The translations under genes were made by a program, and so were the position numbers. A stretch of 64,000 nt of DNA, taken from Hyposmocoma kahamanoa. Its lineage: Eukaryota; Arthropoda; Insecta; Lepidoptera; Cosmopterigidae. The notes under the pieces were generated by a model. The model searched no databases. It had not been told where the DNA came from and saw only the letters and a program-made list of their open reading frames with translations. Location: positions 775,762 through 839,761 of the forward strand of contig NW_020653772.1 in NCBI RefSeq assembly GCF_003589595.1. The letters are read 5' to 3'. This document shows positions 34,195 through 44,089 of the stretch, in pieces. The first letter of the stretch is position 1; each line of letters opens with the position of its first letter.

Positions 34195-34976
34195 GTTAAA
34201 CAAATGTACGTAGACGCTCCTTGCGTTTACCGTGGTCGCGCGGCCGGCGCCTTCGAGGCCTGATCCGTCCTATCCTCGTAGAGTGGGTGAACCGGTCCCA
34301 CGGGCCACTGTCGTACCACCTTGTGCAGGTGCTGACCGGGCGTGGCTGCTTCGGTCACTACCTACACAAGGCGGCGATGAGGGAACCGTCCCCGTCGTGC
34401 CACGAGTCCGGCGCTGCGGATGAAACCCTAGTGTGCAGCCGGTGGGATGAGCAGCGCCGTACCCTGACGGGGAAAATAGGGCAGGACCTCTCACTGCCTA
34501 GCGTGGTCGCCGCCATGCTCGGTAGCGAGGAGTCCTGGGAGGCGGTGGCCTCCTTTTGAGGAGGAGGCTGCGGAGCGGGTGCGCGAGGACGCGGCGGACG
34601 CGCACCCGCTTCGGCGCAGACGTACAGGGAGAAGGCGAAGGCAGTTCGCTGCTCGCCTGATCCCCTAGTGAGGCCAGCGGGCTCTGGACAGGGACTCCGG
34701 AGCCTGCATTGCACAGCTTCACTCGTCTGGGGGGCGGGTCGGAGGACAACTGACCTGCCCCTCCGTTGGCGCGGGAGCCCTGGCGCAAGTTAGGGCGGCC
34801 GGGCGGCGTCGTGGTGAATGTGCACCGACCCCACGGCGCCGACTCAACCGGCGGGAGGTAAACCCGGGGGGGTTTTAATGGGGTACGCCCTCCAGTCTGG
34901 AGGGAGAGTCCCCACATAACCCCTGAGTCTTCCTGGGCTCAGGGGTAACTATAAAGATTTCCCCCCGTAAAAAAAA
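34195..34976 (+). pseudogene. 5'-truncated R1-clade LINE, plus strand
   Basis: The frame contains HGPLSYHLVQVLTGRGCFGH, REPSPSC and CSRWDEQRRTL, the C-terminal zinc-knuckle end of an R1-clade ORF2, then a GC-rich 3' UTR. The UTR has GGGGGTTTTAATGGGGTACG, a hairpin CCCTCCAGTCTGGAGGG, AGTCCCCACATAA, a second hairpin CCTGAG...CTCAGG and an A8 end. Imperfect flanks GGCGAGTGCGGGTGGGT and GGCGCGGGCGCGGGTGGGT (34177-34194, 34977-34995) look like a target duplication. Closely related to 38.0-40.1 kb. Confidence 0.85.
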
Positions 34977-34995
34977 GGCGCGGGCGCGGGTGGGT

Positions 34996-35464
34996 CTATT
35001 GGCTCAGGCCGCCCATATCTTTCACAGTGTTTGGACTAGCGTGTTTGCAATTTCGAGGTGTGGGTATGCCCGCTTCAGCACTGTGAAAGGGAAGACAACA
35101 AGACCTGCGCGCCCGCATCCGCCGCCGCGCCCACGCCTGCATTCTGACTGAGCCCTATGTGCTCGTTGCAGATCTTCGCTTTGGTTTTTGACGACTTTTA
35201 CACTACGTATCTTTCGTAAAGTACATCAAAGGATAGGTTTCCTTGTTTCTATGGTTCGGAAACAGATAATATAGGGTTAGGTGGGGTAAGAAGAACGCCC
35301 GGGGAAGAGAGACTTGAAGCCTTAACTCATAATGTACTCAATGTGTCTACAGTCTGTTTTATCGACTGAGTCGATAAAGTCTATAAACTGGCCTCTTCTC
35401 TTTCCAAAAAGGTTTCAAATGTTTCTTGGCAGTCTAATTAGAGATTTCCAAATAAATAAAAATA
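34996..35464. other. GC-rich then AT-rich stretch, nothing assigned
   Basis: The first 170 bp are GC-rich with an 11 bp inverted repeat (CTTTCACAGTG...CACTGTGAAAG, 35018-35090). It could be an unannotated exon or a conserved element upstream of neuralized, but no frame is convincing. Confidence 0.4.
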
Positions 35465-35925
35465 AAAGACAAACTCCAATAAGTTGAAAATACTTTATTT
35501 ATCACAAAATTGTCACATCAGAATAGGTTTATACAAAAAAACCATGCACGACGCGTGAGACGCGGGCAAGTTTTCGCCGTCTTGCGGTTCGAAGCGCGAG
35601 AGGCGAGTAGGTGCAAATAAGCATAAGGCTCGCCTGATGAAAAGCGGTCAACGTCGCTTACGAACGCCAGCAACACCAAGGGCGTTACGAGCGCATTACC
35701 AATCTTTTAGAACCCTTTTTAAACCCCTTTTGAAGAACTCCATGCTGTATTCCTGCGGGAAAACCCCGACAGGGAGTTCATTCCTCAACCTAATTGGTGC
35801 GTTTGAGGAAGCTCGTCTGAAATTGTACAGTACGAGATTTACTTGGCGAGTATGAGAATGGACTCCCTGTCGGTGGCGAGCGGTGCATTGATAAAATGAG
35901 TGTGGGGTGTAGCGGCGTTACACAA
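35465..35925. repeat. Dispersed LINE-like 3' region
   Basis: CGCCTGATGAAAAGCGGTCA, ACGAACGCCAGCAACACCAA, GGGAGTTCATTCCTCAACCT and related phrases are widespread in lepidopteran repeats as far as I recall. It is non-coding. Orientation and family were not determined. Confidence 0.5.
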
Positions 35926-36264
35926 ATAAAATATAAAAATATTTATTTTTCAATAATAAAAATACAATTGAGTATGGATAAAAAGGTTAAAGACGGCATT
36001 GTTGTTTTTCAGTCTTCACCTGTAGCTAGCTGTTCGCTTGCTACACTAGGCTTACGTGAAAAGTGTACACCAAGAATATTTATCTATCTTAAATACATAG
36101 GGCGCACTATAAGCTGCCGGAACTGGCCACTTACGTAAACAATATTTAAAAAGTAATTACAACATTTGAAAATGGAACTCTTTGGCTATAGAATACAGTT
36201 TGTTTCATCTGACTGTCACTTGTTTTTACATTGTGGCGTCATTTCAGAAATTGACTGTCTACTT

Positions 36265-36560
36265 CACCATGGATTTAACTCGTGAAAATTTTCGTAGTAA
36301 GATTTTAAGTGTAATTGAACAGCTCAGCGGAGCTTCGTTTGGCTTCAAACTGCTGCTTTTGGCGATGAAACACCATGCAAGACGACTATTTATAGCTGGT
36401 TTGCAGAACTCAAACGCGGTCGTGTGAATCTCAGTGACGAATTTCGTGATGGTCGCCCGACCACTGCTGTGAACAACAAAAACATCGATGCTGTACACTG
36501 TATGATCAAAACAGACAGGCATGTGACATACCACGAGATTCGAGATCTTTAGGCATAGAA
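36265..36560 (+). pseudogene. Mariner-type transposase N-terminal remnant
   Basis: Two overlapping frames give NFRSKILSVIEQL and then ETPCKTTIYSWFAELKRGRV, FRDGRPTTAV and MIKTDRHVTYHEIRDL. These are the helix-turn-helix part of a mariner transposase. One frameshift and a stop (TAG at 36551) break it. The catalytic domain is absent. Confidence 0.8.
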
Positions 36561-36599
36561 TTGTAATGAATTCTTGAACGCGGGGGAGAATCTCATTAC

Positions 36600-37490
36600 T
36601 CAAATTTGTTATTCAGAAAGAAAAAATGAAAATGAATGAGCGAAATTGGAATTATTTCCAATTTTTAATTCGAAATCGGAAGAATAAATGAAATTTGGAA
36701 TTCGAATTTGAATTTTTTTGAATTTCGAAACACTATGAATCTGGAATATGTGAAATTCAATTTTATAAAGAAAGTGAACAGTTATAAAGCGCTACAGGAG
36801 AGTGAAGGAGACTACATCGACAGGAGACCTGGGTCTTAAATAATGATGACGAAGAATTCGGAACGCGGAGTCTCGCTTATTCAATAACTTATCCCACAAA
36901 ACAGTACGACGAAAAAAATATTAATTTCTCTAACCTACTTAGGCTTAAACAGGGAAAATTATATCCGCTATATGGTGGTCTGCAGAAAAGGGCACCTTAC
37001 TATATATAGACCTGATATCCAACAAGATTAACAATTTCTACGGACATCCGATCATTTCTAATGTAGTGATAAAACAATAACTATGAAACGCAATTTTATA
37101 TCATTTGGTGTTTCGAAAAACGACGAAACTCTCGTCGTCTTTCTCTCTTTCTCTTTTAGAAAAAGAAACCAAAAGAATAATAATCGATGCCTTCGAATCA
37201 TACTTTGAATAGTTACGTCATTTTTACTAACGATCAGTTCGCGAGCGTTCAATGAGTCATTCTCTCGTTTAATTCTTTGGAACTTTCTTTCTTCACTAAA
37301 ATTGACTCAAATAACTATCACCGCGTTTAAATTACCGACCCGTGTGATTATTATTATTAAAATAAAACCTACTATTACACCTAGTTTAATCTGTTGTATA
37401 GTCTAGAATATGTTTAGTACGCTTAATGTTTGGCTAGACATAGTTAACTATTAACTATACTTTAAAATCGAACTAGCTTTTTTTTATATA
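36600..37490. other. AT-rich stretch without a supported gene
   Basis: GAATTTCGAAAT-type runs near 36.65-36.75 kb are low complexity. Nothing else was assigned. Confidence 0.45.
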
Positions 37491-37491
37491 A

Positions 37492-37630
37492 CACGTGACG
37501 AGACAAACAAGTCGTGCGCCTGATGGTAAGCTACACGCATGTCCATAACAGTTGCAGTGCCACTAAGCTCTTTAAATCGCAAAGATCTGATTCGCACTGC
37601 CACTGCGCCTGTCACCTTGAGACATAAGTG
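37492..37630 (-). mobile_element. Dispersed repeat family A, 3' half
   Basis: Matches the GCGCACGACTTGT end through GATCTTTGCGATTTAAAG and GTGACAGGCGCAGTGGCAGT on the minus strand. Confidence 0.8.
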
Positions 37631-37784
37631 CGTATGCTTTTTCCCCATCTCAAAGCTATAGGAAATATTTGAGAGAAAGACATAGACATAAGTAATCAGT
37701 GTTGGGCGTCAATCAATTAAATTTCAATTAGAAATTCAATCAGTTTAAAAAATTAATTCAATTGAAATCAATTGCAATTGATGA

Positions 37785-38010
37785 GTTAGGGGGTGGGTTA
37801 GGGGGTCGGTTAAGGGGTCGGTTGGGGGGTCGGTTAGGGGGTAGGTTGATGGCTGTGTTAGGTGGTGGGTTAGGCGGTGAGTTAGGGGAGGGTCAGGGGT
37901 GAGTGACCCACCTAAACCCACTCACCCACCCCCTAACCGACCACCTAACCCACCCCTAACCCCCCTGACCCACCCCCTCACCCACACCTAACAAACCCCT
38001 AACCCACACC
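37785..38010. repeat. Inverted telomere-like array, G-strand then C-strand
   Basis: Degenerate units of the kind GGTTAGGGGGTC run from 37785 to about 37905, then switch to CCACCCCCTAACC units up to the LINE poly(T). The switch near GGGGTGAGTGACCCACC is itself palindromic. Units resemble the insect telomere repeat TTAGG with extra G. The C-rich part resumes at 40096-40132 and 40310-40360. Confidence 0.85.
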
Positions 38011-40095
38011 TTTTTTTTTCCGGGGGGGAAATCATTATAGATACTTTATGTGGGACTCTCCCTCTATACTGGAGGGCCTACCCCACTAAAACCCTCCCGG
38101 GTTTATCTCCCGCCGGTTGAGTCGGCGCCGTGGGGTCGGTGCACATTCACCACGACGCCGCCCGGCCGCCCTAGCTTGCGCCAGGGCTCCCGCGCCAACG
38201 GAGGGGCAGGTCAGTTGTCCTCCGACCCGCCCCCAGGCGAATGAGGCCGTGCAATGCAGGCTCTGGAGTCCCTTTCCAGAGCCCGCTGGCCTCACTAGGG
38301 GATCAGGCGAGCAGCGACCTGCCTTCGTCTTCTCCCCGTACGTCTGCGCCGAAGCGGGTGCGCATCCGCCGCGTCCTCGCGCACCCGCTCCACAGCCTCC
38401 TTTTGCGACATAACCTCTCCGCAAAATGCATGGCGGCAACCGCGCTCAGCAGCGAGAGGTCCTGCCCTATTGTCCCCGTCAGGGTACGGTGCTGCTCATC
38501 CCACCGGCTGCACACCTCTAGGGTGTGCTGCGCGGTGTCATTCGCAACGCCGCACTCGTGACACGACGGGGACGGTTCCCTCCTCGCCACCTTGTGTAGA
38601 TAGTGACCGAAGCAGCCATGCCCGGTTAGCACCTGCACAAGGTGGTACGACAGTGGCCCGTGGGACAGACTCACCCACTCTACGAGGACAGGACGGATCG
38701 CCCCTATGGTACGAACTCCATAGGGGGGATCCGCCAAGCTCTCTTTCCACCGGTCCCGCATGCGCTGCGCCGCGAGGCGGCGCTCCCGCTCAACCTCTTG
38801 GGGAGCAGGGCGCTCGCCTCGGTCCCTCATTCCCCGCCGGTAGGCGTGGACCTCCACCAGGACCTCGGCTTCAAGGTCCCACGGCGGAGTACCGACGAGG
38901 ACGCATGCGGCAGCGCAGGCCACCGTCATGTACGCCCTGCACATTCGCAGGGCGACCACCTTCTGAGGCCTCCTCAGCAGCGATTTCGTCGCCGCTGATA
39001 AGGCCCCACTCCAAATGGGAGCCTCGTACAAGGCCATACTTCGGGTCACCCCGGCGTATAGCCTTCTGCATGGGGCTCCCGGCCTCCCGAGATTGGGCAG
39101 GAGCCGACCCAAAGCCGATGCGGCGCCCACTATTCGGGGAGCAAGTTGCCGGAAATGCTCCCCGAAGTTCCATCGTCGGTCCAGGACAAGGCCCAGGTAT
39201 TTCATCTGGGACCTAACCGGGACGGATACTCCCGCGATGGAGATGTGGGCGCCTGCCGACACCGCCCAACCTCTGCCCCTCCCGCCGAAGACGGCCACAT
39301 CCGTCTTCGGCACGGCGACCTCGAGCCCGCGCCTCTCAGCACCCAATCGTACCCCAGGTTCCACAGTTGTGGTCCTAACACGGACCCCTGGGGTACTCCG
39401 CACCTCATTGGGCGCTCGGCGCGCCTCCCTTCCCTCGTCTGGAAGAGCACCACCCTGTCCTCCAGGTAGTGCTCCACCAGACGGGTGTGGTACCTGAGGA
39501 TCTCGTGGTACCTCAGCGCCTCCCTGATAACGGCGAAGGGAAGAGTGCCGAAGGCGTTGGCTATGTCCAGAGACACAGCCACTAAGCTCTCCCTCTCGCC
39601 GTTAGCCTCCTCCACGATGTGTCGCAGCGACTCCAGGGCATCCAAGGTGGAGAGTCCAGCCCTGTACCCGTACTGCCGCTGCGACATATCGGGGCCTGTC
39701 CCCCTCAGGTGTTCGTTGATCCTGGAGGCGATGATTCGTTCCAGGATCTTCGCCACCTCGTCAAGCAGGACGAGAGACCTGAACCCCGAAGGGGAGTCCG
39801 CAGGTCGGCCCGGCTTGGGTATCAAGACGAGCCTTCCCTCCTTCCAGCATCTCGGGAACAACCCCGTCCTCAAACAGTCGTCCATGAGTTGCTTGAGGCG
39901 GGTCCCGAGATGCTTCAGGGCAGTGCGGAGGATTCGTCCCGGTACCCGGTCCGGGCCAGAGGCCTTCTTCCGCCCCCGCAGCCGTCCCACCGCCAACTCC
40001 ATCTCCCCCTCGGTGATTTCCGGGAGGATTTCCTCAGTCTGCCCCCCTTCTGCTCTAGGGGGCACCATGGCCGGTGGGGTGAAGGGCTGCGGTTC
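38011..40095 (-). pseudogene. R1-clade LINE ORF2 with the catalytic YADD segment deleted
   Basis: The minus-strand frame to about 39335 has GRKKASGPDRVPGRIL, LIPKPGRPADSPSGFRSLVL, QYGYRAGLSTLDAL, SLDIANAF and CGVPQGSVLGPQLWNLGYDW. A second frame continues EVAVPKTDVAVFGG, YLGLVLDRRWNFGEHF and LSYHLVQVLTGHGCFGHYLH, then CHECGVANDTAQHTLEVCSRW. The step from DWVLRGA to RGLEVAVPK skips about 50 residues that normally hold (Y/F)ADD, and shifts frame. The copy is therefore inactive. It is 5' truncated, very GC-rich, and ends in a 3' UTR and A9 tail inside the telomere-like array. Large plus-strand ORFs here are shadows. Confidence 0.9.
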
Positions 40096-40132
40096 CCCTA
40101 ACCCACATCTAACCCACCCCATAACCCAACCC

Positions 40133-40309
40133 TTTTTTTTTTTTTTTTTGTTAATCCGGGGGAATCTGCTTACAGATACCCCGGCCCCGCGAGGGCAGAG
40201 CCGGGGTTATGTGGGACTGGGCTGAACCCTGAAGGGGAGCAGCCCGACCGCACTAAACCCCCGGAGTGTTCCTCCTCTCCGCTGTAGGTGGTGGTACGGG
40301 TACGCTGTA
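40133..40309 (-). mobile_element. Second R1-clade LINE 3' end in the same array
   Basis: On the minus strand: CCGGGGGTTTAGTGCGGTCG, a hairpin around CCCCTTCAGGG, AGTCCCACATAACCCC, a strong hairpin CCCCGGCTCTGC...GGGCCGGGG, GTAAGCAGATTCCCCC, then a tail of about 17 A. CCCATAACCCAACCC and CCCCATAATCCAACCCTAA flank it. Confidence 0.8.
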
Positions 40310-40734
40310 CCCCATAATCCAACCCTAATTCAACCCTAACCCACCCCTACACCTAAAATAAAAACATTGAAAAGATTGAAAATTGATTAATTGTTAATTG
40401 TAGATATACGCGATTAACGATTGATCAATTGTTAGTTGCGAGAACCGCAATTAACAATTAATTAATTGTTAATTGCGCAATTGAATTCGCAATTGACAAT
40501 TAATTAATTGTTAATTGCGCAATTGAATTCGTAATTGACAATTAATTAATTGTCAATCTTTAATTGCCACAACAATTAAATTTTGCCCAACACTGATTGT
40601 ATTAATGTAAAACAAAGAAAGAGATGATTGGAAAACATTCTAAACCGGTATTTTTAAATGTAGATACCTACATAGTTCAAATTTTCGAATGCCGATTTTG
40701 TTAAGGTCTCTGGTCTGGTCTGGTTAAGGTCTTT

Positions 40735-40762
40735 TAATTCAATTCAATTCAATTCATTTATT
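40735..40762. repeat. (AATTC)n microsatellite
   Basis: Four to five AATTC units, followed by GTTGTTGTCGTTGTTGT. Confidence 0.8.
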
Positions 40763-40769
40763 CATTCGT

Positions 40770-42167
40770 TGTTGTCGTTGTTGTGTCTTTTTCTTAAGGT
40801 CTCGCTAAGGATCTATTGGATCCGGAATGTTGGCATTATTGATTTTAAATCGATATTCTCTGTCCGTTATACAATAAAAAAGTTTCAGTAGGGTGCAAAA
40901 CAATTCGTCGTTTGTAACTTTTCAGTTTTGCATTTTTGATATACCATCTATGTACCGATTAATCACAGTATCTCGTCTCGATTTCGCTACATAAAATTTT
41001 CTATTATTTAGCAATACGAACTAATGTTACCAGTAAAAAACCTCAACAAAACTGTTACTTATAATATTTACTAACATCAAAAAAAAAATGTTTTCATAAA
41101 CAACCCTGACAACAATATTAATGTAGTCCAGAAACCAGTAACCAGAGTTATAATACAGCTTATAGGATGGGAAAAAAGTTTCCACAGTCTTAGTTCGTAT
41201 TCCAGAACTCTACTCAATGCTCAAGTCCTTGCCATTAGGGTCGAATTTCCAGTGCTTGAAGTCATACTCAAGTCCTGACTTGATCATTGGGTAGAGTAAT
41301 ACAGTAACCCTAAACTATTACCCTAAACTACTAACCCTAAGTAATACAGTTACAAAGTTTAAAAAAAGAACGGATACGTTCGTTTCATTCACAAGAAAAC
41401 TAGTCAAGGACAACAGGGTTGTGATCGTTTTATTTTTAACTGTAGTTAGTTACAGATAAGGTATGGTTTTGTAATTACTTGACGGTTCTCAGGGTAAGAG
41501 ATAAAGGTTTAAAACAAGTTATAGTAAACTAGTGTATACGTATCTATAAACTGTCTGAGTACCTATATTCGATTCCCGGTCAAACAAATTTATGTAACGA
41601 ATTTTTCGAAATTGAACCGGCGTTTTTATAAGTACGTTAAAAGAAACTTGGGCACAACAGTGAAACGCGTATGAAAACAAACAAAAGATCCCTGCACAAC
41701 GAAAGTGAAATATATGTATGGGTACATAAACAAATTAATATTTAAGCTATACGAGTTTGGATGGACAGACATGTGTTAAAGAATCGATAAGATTTGTCAA
41801 GAACGTAGCAAATTGGGGATCCGTAGCTCAGCCTACCCCAGTATAAAACAGGCGTTATAGAATGTATGTATCTAACCTTGATCACAAAGTTAATGTAAAT
41901 GCAAAGTGGATATAGCCAAAATCATACACAGTATTACGAAACGATGTTGCTTCGATGTCGTAATAGACATTCGCGTCTACTATGTGATTGTCGTTAGTTT
42001 TGTTGGTACAGATGGTTTTTTAAGTTTTATGGCTTGAGAAGATAGGTCAATAGTAGAAAATTACTTTCTTAATATAAATACTGAATTTGAAGTTTCACAC
42101 ATTTTATTATTACAGTTACTTTTAATTCTTATTAGCAGCACAGGCGACATCGTACAAAAAATTATAC
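40770..42167. other. AT-rich stretch with minor repeats
   Basis: An inverted repeat (CTCTACTCAATGCTCAAGTC / GACTTGATCATTGGGTAGAG) spans 41211-41299, and CCCTAAACTA units follow at 41308-41342. GGGGATCCGTAGCTCAGCCT with a GTATGTAT tail at 41815-41875 resembles a LINE 3' tail. No gene is supported. Confidence 0.5.
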
Positions 42168-42449
42168 CAAGCAACGGAACGTACAAGTCATGCACCGGGT
42201 GGTAAGCGACACGCCTATCCATGACAGTTGCAGTGCCACTTAGAGCTTAAATTCGCAAAGATCTAAGGCGCACTGCCACCGCGCCCGTCACCCTGAGATA
42301 TAAGTCCTATGTGCCTGTAATTTCACCAAAAACTTTACCCTTCAAAACCGGAACGTAATGCTAACATTACTGCTTGGCGGCAGAAATAGGTAGGTTGGCA
42401 GTACTTCCCTGAATGGTCTCTTTTATGAGGAGCTCTACTGCCACTGCAC
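42168..42449 (-). mobile_element. Dispersed repeat family A, full-length copy
   Basis: Runs from GCAGTGGCAGTAGAGCTCCT through AGGGAAGTACTGCCAACC to the far end. One of the longest copies, useful for a consensus. Confidence 0.9.
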
Positions 42450-43059
42450 TTTTTCAATCAACTTGTTATTTATTGAATATCGTCAGAAAAATCTTGTCAA
42501 TTTCAACAACGGACTCTGAACCGACGCAGTTAAATTACCTAGTTACCTAGCTCAATCTTTCTTACTTTTCTTTCTTTAAACCGCGTATTTTACAAAGTGC
42601 TGATGTTACCTATCAATACAATCTCTTACTATGAGAAATTTTTGCATACCAGTTCTGAATTCGCGTTAACTCTTGCAATAAGAAATGTAAATAATTATGT
42701 TCAGTACACTAGACCAACGCTATTTGTTCTATCAACGAAAAACCTGTTCCATAACAAATCTTCGATATCAATTTTGTCTGTGCCGAGCTTCGGTAATTAC
42801 TCACCTCACCTTTCCTCGTAGCAAGTGTCATTCACATCCATTTGTTTATAAACACTGGCTATCGATTCCATCGGTGAGCATAAAGATAAGTATTTGTGAA
42901 GAACGGGAATTCTATCAATGAATTTGTTTTTGAATTAATGTTATCTAAACTAATCTGTCATACTATTTCAGATAACATGGCCGATAAATTTGTTATATAC
43001 ATTTTTTTACATACAAAACTGCCTTAGTTGCCGAACGAATCAAGCTCCATATCTTTCTA
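42450..43059. other. No supported gene
   Basis: Two overlapping 74-codon frames show no domain. Confidence 0.45.
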
Positions 43060-43795
43060 CCCTGAGGGCATACGAGAAGGGCACTATAACCTGTGCGCGC
43101 ACAGGAACCTTAGAAGTTCAGGTTCTGATCCCAGATCAGCCAGTGTTGTCATGACAGGGTTGTCACAGATCTCTGTCACTTGACTTCATCCGGTTCTTCG
43201 AGAGGCTAGTGCCTCGGGTGAGCCGCCCCGTGTGCACGTACAGTACCCTCCGTATTTTCAAGATAGGTACGGGAGCTGTAGGCACGCTTACTTCCCGTTG
43301 CGCATTGCAAAGATAGCGGTTGCCACCGCTAAGCCTTCGATTCCGAGTCCACTACCAAATCTCCTCATTGGTGGCGGAGCTGTAAGGCACGCTCACTTCC
43401 CGACGCCGTGAGACGACGTCTCAGACCAGATCAGAGGATATATAGCTTATCCTCTACTAGCTCTTCGGGCAAATGCCAGTCGCAGTGTCCTGCGACAATG
43501 TCCGGGCATAGCTTCCAGTTTAAAGGGCAACTCGTGTGCCTTGCGCGTCTCCTCGCTTCAGGCCTTCACCTAGACCGCCACTAAGACGCGCTAGCTGCTC
43601 ACGAGACAGACGCCCCGGACACATGCAACCGGGGCAGACAAACATGTCCGTCTCTGCAGCTAACCACAAACCCCTGCGAGTCCATACCCAAGTCCGGGTC
43701 CGCAAGAGACGTATCACCCGTAAAGGCGTATCACTGGCCTTGCCGCCGAGCCCGTAGTCTCTCCGGAAAACCCTATCTCTCATCCAAAGTAATAC
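43060..43795. repeat. GC-rich dispersed repeat family B, longer copy
   Basis: Shared almost throughout with 60520-61074. It includes the perfect palindrome CCTGTGCGCGCACAGG and phrases such as CTTCATCCGGTTCTTC and GGGCAAATGCCAGTCGCAG. A minus-strand frame of 87 codons (contains DMFVCPGCMCPGRLSREQLA) crosses its right third but is not kept in the other copy. Probably a non-coding end or UTR of a larger element; class unknown. Confidence 0.8.
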
Positions 43796-43804
43796 TTTTT
43801 GTAG

Positions 43805-44086
43805 TAACTCTACTTACTTGTGAAAGAGTTCGTTCAGGGACGTACTGCCACATTACCTATACCGTCGCCAAGCAATAATATGAGTATTATTGCATTGCGG
43901 TTTTGAAGGGTAAGGTACTGGTGAAATTACAGGCACGTGGGACTTATCAATTTATGTTTCAGGATGACGGGCGCAGTGTCAGTGCTTCTCAGATCTTTGC
44001 GATTTAAAGCTCTGAGTGCCACTGCAACTGTTATAGACAGGCGTGTAGCTCACCATCAGGTGCACGATGTATTCGGTCCGTCAATT
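43805..44086 (+). mobile_element. Dispersed repeat family A, full-length copy
   Basis: Near full length on the plus strand, from GAAAGAGTTCGTTCAGGGAC to GTGCACGATGTATTCGGTCC. It lies directly after family B, as also happens at 61075. Confidence 0.9.
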
Positions 44087-44089
44087 AAC

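Larger units (their letters stand above)
37697..40595. mobile_element. Terminal-inverted-repeat element carrying a telomere-like array, with LINEs nested inside
   Basis: The left end CAGTGTTGGGCGTCAATC and the right end GCCCAACACTG (with AATTAAATTTT before it) form inverted ends. Inside are AT-rich TTAATTGTTAATTG palindromic arms and a G-rich then C-rich array (GGTTAGGGG / CCCCTAACC). Two R1-clade insertions lie within the C-rich half. A second, shorter copy with the same left end and array starts at 47406. CAGTG-type ends suggest hAT, but the flanking 8-mers do not match, so the superfamily is open. Confidence 0.7.

Noticed and set aside
34358..34917. Minus-strand ORFs of 118 and 139 codons
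   Set aside because: They lie opposite the plus-strand R1-clade C-terminus and 3' UTR, with GC-driven composition and no domain.
37785..38010. True telomere or chromosome end
   Set aside because: Units are degenerate, change strand in the middle and lie inside an element with ordinary sequence on both sides.
38470..39216. 248-codon plus-strand ORF, and other long ORFs at 38-40 kb on the plus strand
   Set aside because: They are shadows of the GC-rich minus-strand R1-clade ORF2, which carries the recognisable domains.
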